Source of the DNA: an uncultured Prosthecobacter sp.
GTDB taxonomy: Bacteria > Verrucomicrobiota > Verrucomicrobiia > Verrucomicrobiales > Verrucomicrobiaceae
Reading direction: 5' to 3'
Assembly: GCA_937941745.1 (NCBI GenBank)
Contig: CALDGV010000822.1
Coordinates: 1-7,300 of the forward strand
Length of the DNA: 7,300 bases
Both the position numbers and the translations under genes were made by a program. The notes below the pieces were generated by a model. That model worked only from the letters and a program-made list of their open reading frames with translations, searched no databases and had not been told where the DNA came from. Below are positions 6,340 to 7,300 of the stretch, in pieces (the stretch's first letter is position 1; every line of letters begins with the position of its first letter).

Positions 6340-6924
6340 ATGTCTCTGGAGTTCGATGTGCAGGATTGCGTGCGTCGCACGGTCGCTGGAGACCGTGCGG
6401 CAGCTCATGCGCTCATCGAGCACCTGCATCCGCTTGTCCGTCGCTGGGTTCGGAATCACCTGCCACGCCGGGAGAGCGAGGAAGACCTGATGCAGGAGGT
6501 ATTCTTAAAGCTGCTGCAGAAGCTGGATGCCTACGAACCCCGCCGCGGCGTTCCCTTCGAGCACTGGGTCAGCCGTCTGGCCGTGCGTACCTGCCTGGAT
6601 GCCCTGCGGGCGGAGAAAAGCCGGCCCGAATGGCGCATGGCCGACCTGGGCGAGGGCGAGGCGCAGTGGCTGGAGTACCTTGTGACGGATCAGGGCGAAT
6701 GGCCTGCGGTGGCGGACATCGATGCCAAGGCAGTGGTGCACCGGTTGCTGGCCCAGCTTTCGCCGCCCGACCGGCTGGTGCTGACTCTGCTCGACCTGGA
6801 ACAAAAGAGCACTCACGAAATCGCCCAGCAGACAGGCTGGACGAGGCCAATGGTGAAAATGCGCGCCATGCGGGCGCGCCGAAAACTGCGAGAACTGGCC
6901 CGGACGCTGAAACTTCAACGCTAG
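6340..6924 (+). CDS. ECF-type RNA polymerase sigma-70 factor
   Basis: This is a 194-aa protein, the usual size for a group 4 (ECF) sigma factor that directs RNA polymerase to a small regulon. Region 2 spans about 10-92: a helix with HALIEHLHPLVRRWVRN, the core-binding ESEEDLMQEVFLKLLQKL (45-62), then FEHWVSRLAVRTCLDALR (73-90), which contacts the -10 element. A linker follows, and region 4 spans about 133-187, with LSPPDRLVLTLLDLEQKSTHEIAQQTGW as the first part of the helix-turn-helix and MVKMRAMRARRKLREL as the recognition helix. ATG 6340 is preferred to the adjacent in-frame GTG 6337. Codon 56 (L56, 6505-6507) is TTA, the only one I found in the window's genes. A small membrane protein gene begins four bases after the stop, so the two are almost certainly co-transcribed and probably functionally linked. 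The signal is unknown. Confidence 0.9.
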   Translation: MSLEFDVQDCVRRTVAGDRAAAHALIEHLHPLVRRWVRNHLPRRESEEDLMQEVFLKLLQKLDAYEPRRGVPFEHWVSRLAVRTCLDALRAEKSRPEWRMADLGEGEAQWLEYLVTDQGEWPAVADIDAKAVVHRLLAQLSPPDRLVLTLLDLEQKSTHEIAQQTGWTRPMVKMRAMRARRKLRELARTLKLQR

Positions 6925-6928
6925 AACC

Positions 6929-7219
6929 ATGACTGACTTCGATTCACGCTGGCAAACCATCACCCAGGCCGCCCGCCGCGTTCCTGAGCGTGCCGATGAA
7001 CTCCCCTACGGCTTCAGCACCCGGCTGCTGGCCCGATGGGAGGGCACGCCAGCGGAGCCCTGGGTGGAGTTGATCACAGCCCTGGGCATCCGCGCCGTTC
7101 TGACCTCTGCCCTGTTCTTCCTCGCCAGCGCCGCACTCGTCGCCTGGCAGATGGATTTCACCTCGTTCGCCCCTTCATGGGTGGATGCCCCGATTTCCCC
7201 CAAACTTCTTCTGCCATGA
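6929..7219 (+). CDS. Small single-pass membrane protein, candidate regulator of the adjacent sigma factor
   Basis: This is a 96-aa protein starting four bases after the sigma factor stop. The first 50 or so residues are soluble and charged (RVPERADELPYGFSTRLLARW, 18-37). One hydrophobic segment (about 53-73, LGIRAVLTSALFFLASAALVA) follows, then a short tail of about 23 residues. With N-in topology the soluble part would face the cytoplasm, where the sigma factor is, and the tail the periplasm. That layout and the coupling suggest an anti-sigma-like or co-regulatory role. The HxxxCxxC motif of zinc anti-sigma factors is absent and there are no cysteines, so this is inference from context. Its TGA overlaps the ATG of the next gene (ATGA, 7216-7219), indicating translational coupling. 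I recognise no named family. Confidence 0.75.
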   Translation: MTDFDSRWQTITQAARRVPERADELPYGFSTRLLARWEGTPAEPWVELITALGIRAVLTSALFFLASAALVAWQMDFTSFAPSWVDAPISPKLLLP

Positions 7220-7300
7220 TCATCTCACGTCGTTTCAAAGCGGGTTGTTTGATGACTCTGCTCATCGGCTTCTGCCTGGGCATCGGCTTTGTCTTTGGCA
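7216..7300 (+). CDS. N-terminus of a membrane-anchored protein (partial)
   Basis: ATG at 7216 overlaps the preceding stop codon by the ATGA arrangement, and the frame runs open to the window end. The 28 visible residues have a positively charged start (MIISRRFK) followed by a hydrophobic stretch (AGCLMTLLIGFCLGIGFVFG), which is either a membrane anchor or an uncleaved signal. The protein would therefore face the periplasm. In similar sigma factor operons the third gene is often a periplasmic sensor, for example of the CpxP/heavy-metal-sensor type. That is only a contextual guess, as no diagnostic residues lie within the window. Confidence 0.7.
   Translation, partial: MIISRRFKAGCLMTLLIGFCLGIGFVFG

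Noticed and set aside
6219..6380. Longer N-terminus for the metallohydrolase starting at 6380
   Set aside because: The extra 54 residues are polar and Arg-rich, bury the signal peptide and overlap the divergent sigma gene. The start at 6218 has both a signal peptide and AAGG upstream.
1..7300. Search for CRISPR arrays, insertion sequences, attachment sites and direct repeats
   Set aside because: No repeated spaced units, transposase or integrase frames, or long direct or terminal repeats were seen on either strand.

Overview
The window comes from the chromosome of a GC-rich, Gram-negative bacterium. It encodes a TonB-dependent outer-membrane receptor, a lipoprotein with a lipobox, a secreted CehA/McbA-type metallohydrolase and an ECF-type sigma factor. 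Several genes have clear N-terminal signals but no convincing Shine-Dalgarno sequence, and the one tRNA lacks an encoded CCA end. Together with the paired CehA-like hydrolase and SDR, this is most reminiscent of the Verrucomicrobia/Planctomycetes group (a Prosthecobacter-like verrucomicrobium would fit). That placement is inference from gene style, not from a marker gene.

Left part, + strand (1-3002). The window opens inside the 3' end of a probable parvulin-type peptidyl-prolyl isomerase (1-174). A small unrecognised lipoprotein follows (203-646), then a complete tRNA-Leu with anticodon UAA (707-791), then a full-length TonB-dependent receptor (945-3002). No TonB, ExbB/ExbD or substrate-processing gene sits beside the receptor.

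Middle part, - strand (3026-6218). A secreted CehA/McbA-type metallohydrolase (6218 to 3915) is followed, after 97 bases, by a classical short-chain dehydrogenase/reductase (3817 to 3026). The SDR converges on the receptor gene with only 23 bases between the stop codons. The hydrolase and SDR may be co-transcribed.

Right part, + strand (6340-7300). An ECF-type sigma factor diverges from the hydrolase across a 121-base region holding two inverted repeats. Four bases after it lies a 96-aa single-pass membrane protein, whose stop overlaps (ATGA) the start of another membrane-anchored protein cut by the window end. This looks like a tightly coupled sigma factor plus membrane regulator operon, but no standard zinc anti-sigma motif is visible.

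I see no mobile element, CRISPR array or defence system. The most interesting points are the sigma/membrane-protein operon, the fact that its sigma gene carries the only in-frame UUA codon I could find in the window's genes (the codon read by the tRNA encoded here), and the inverted repeats in the divergent promoter region.
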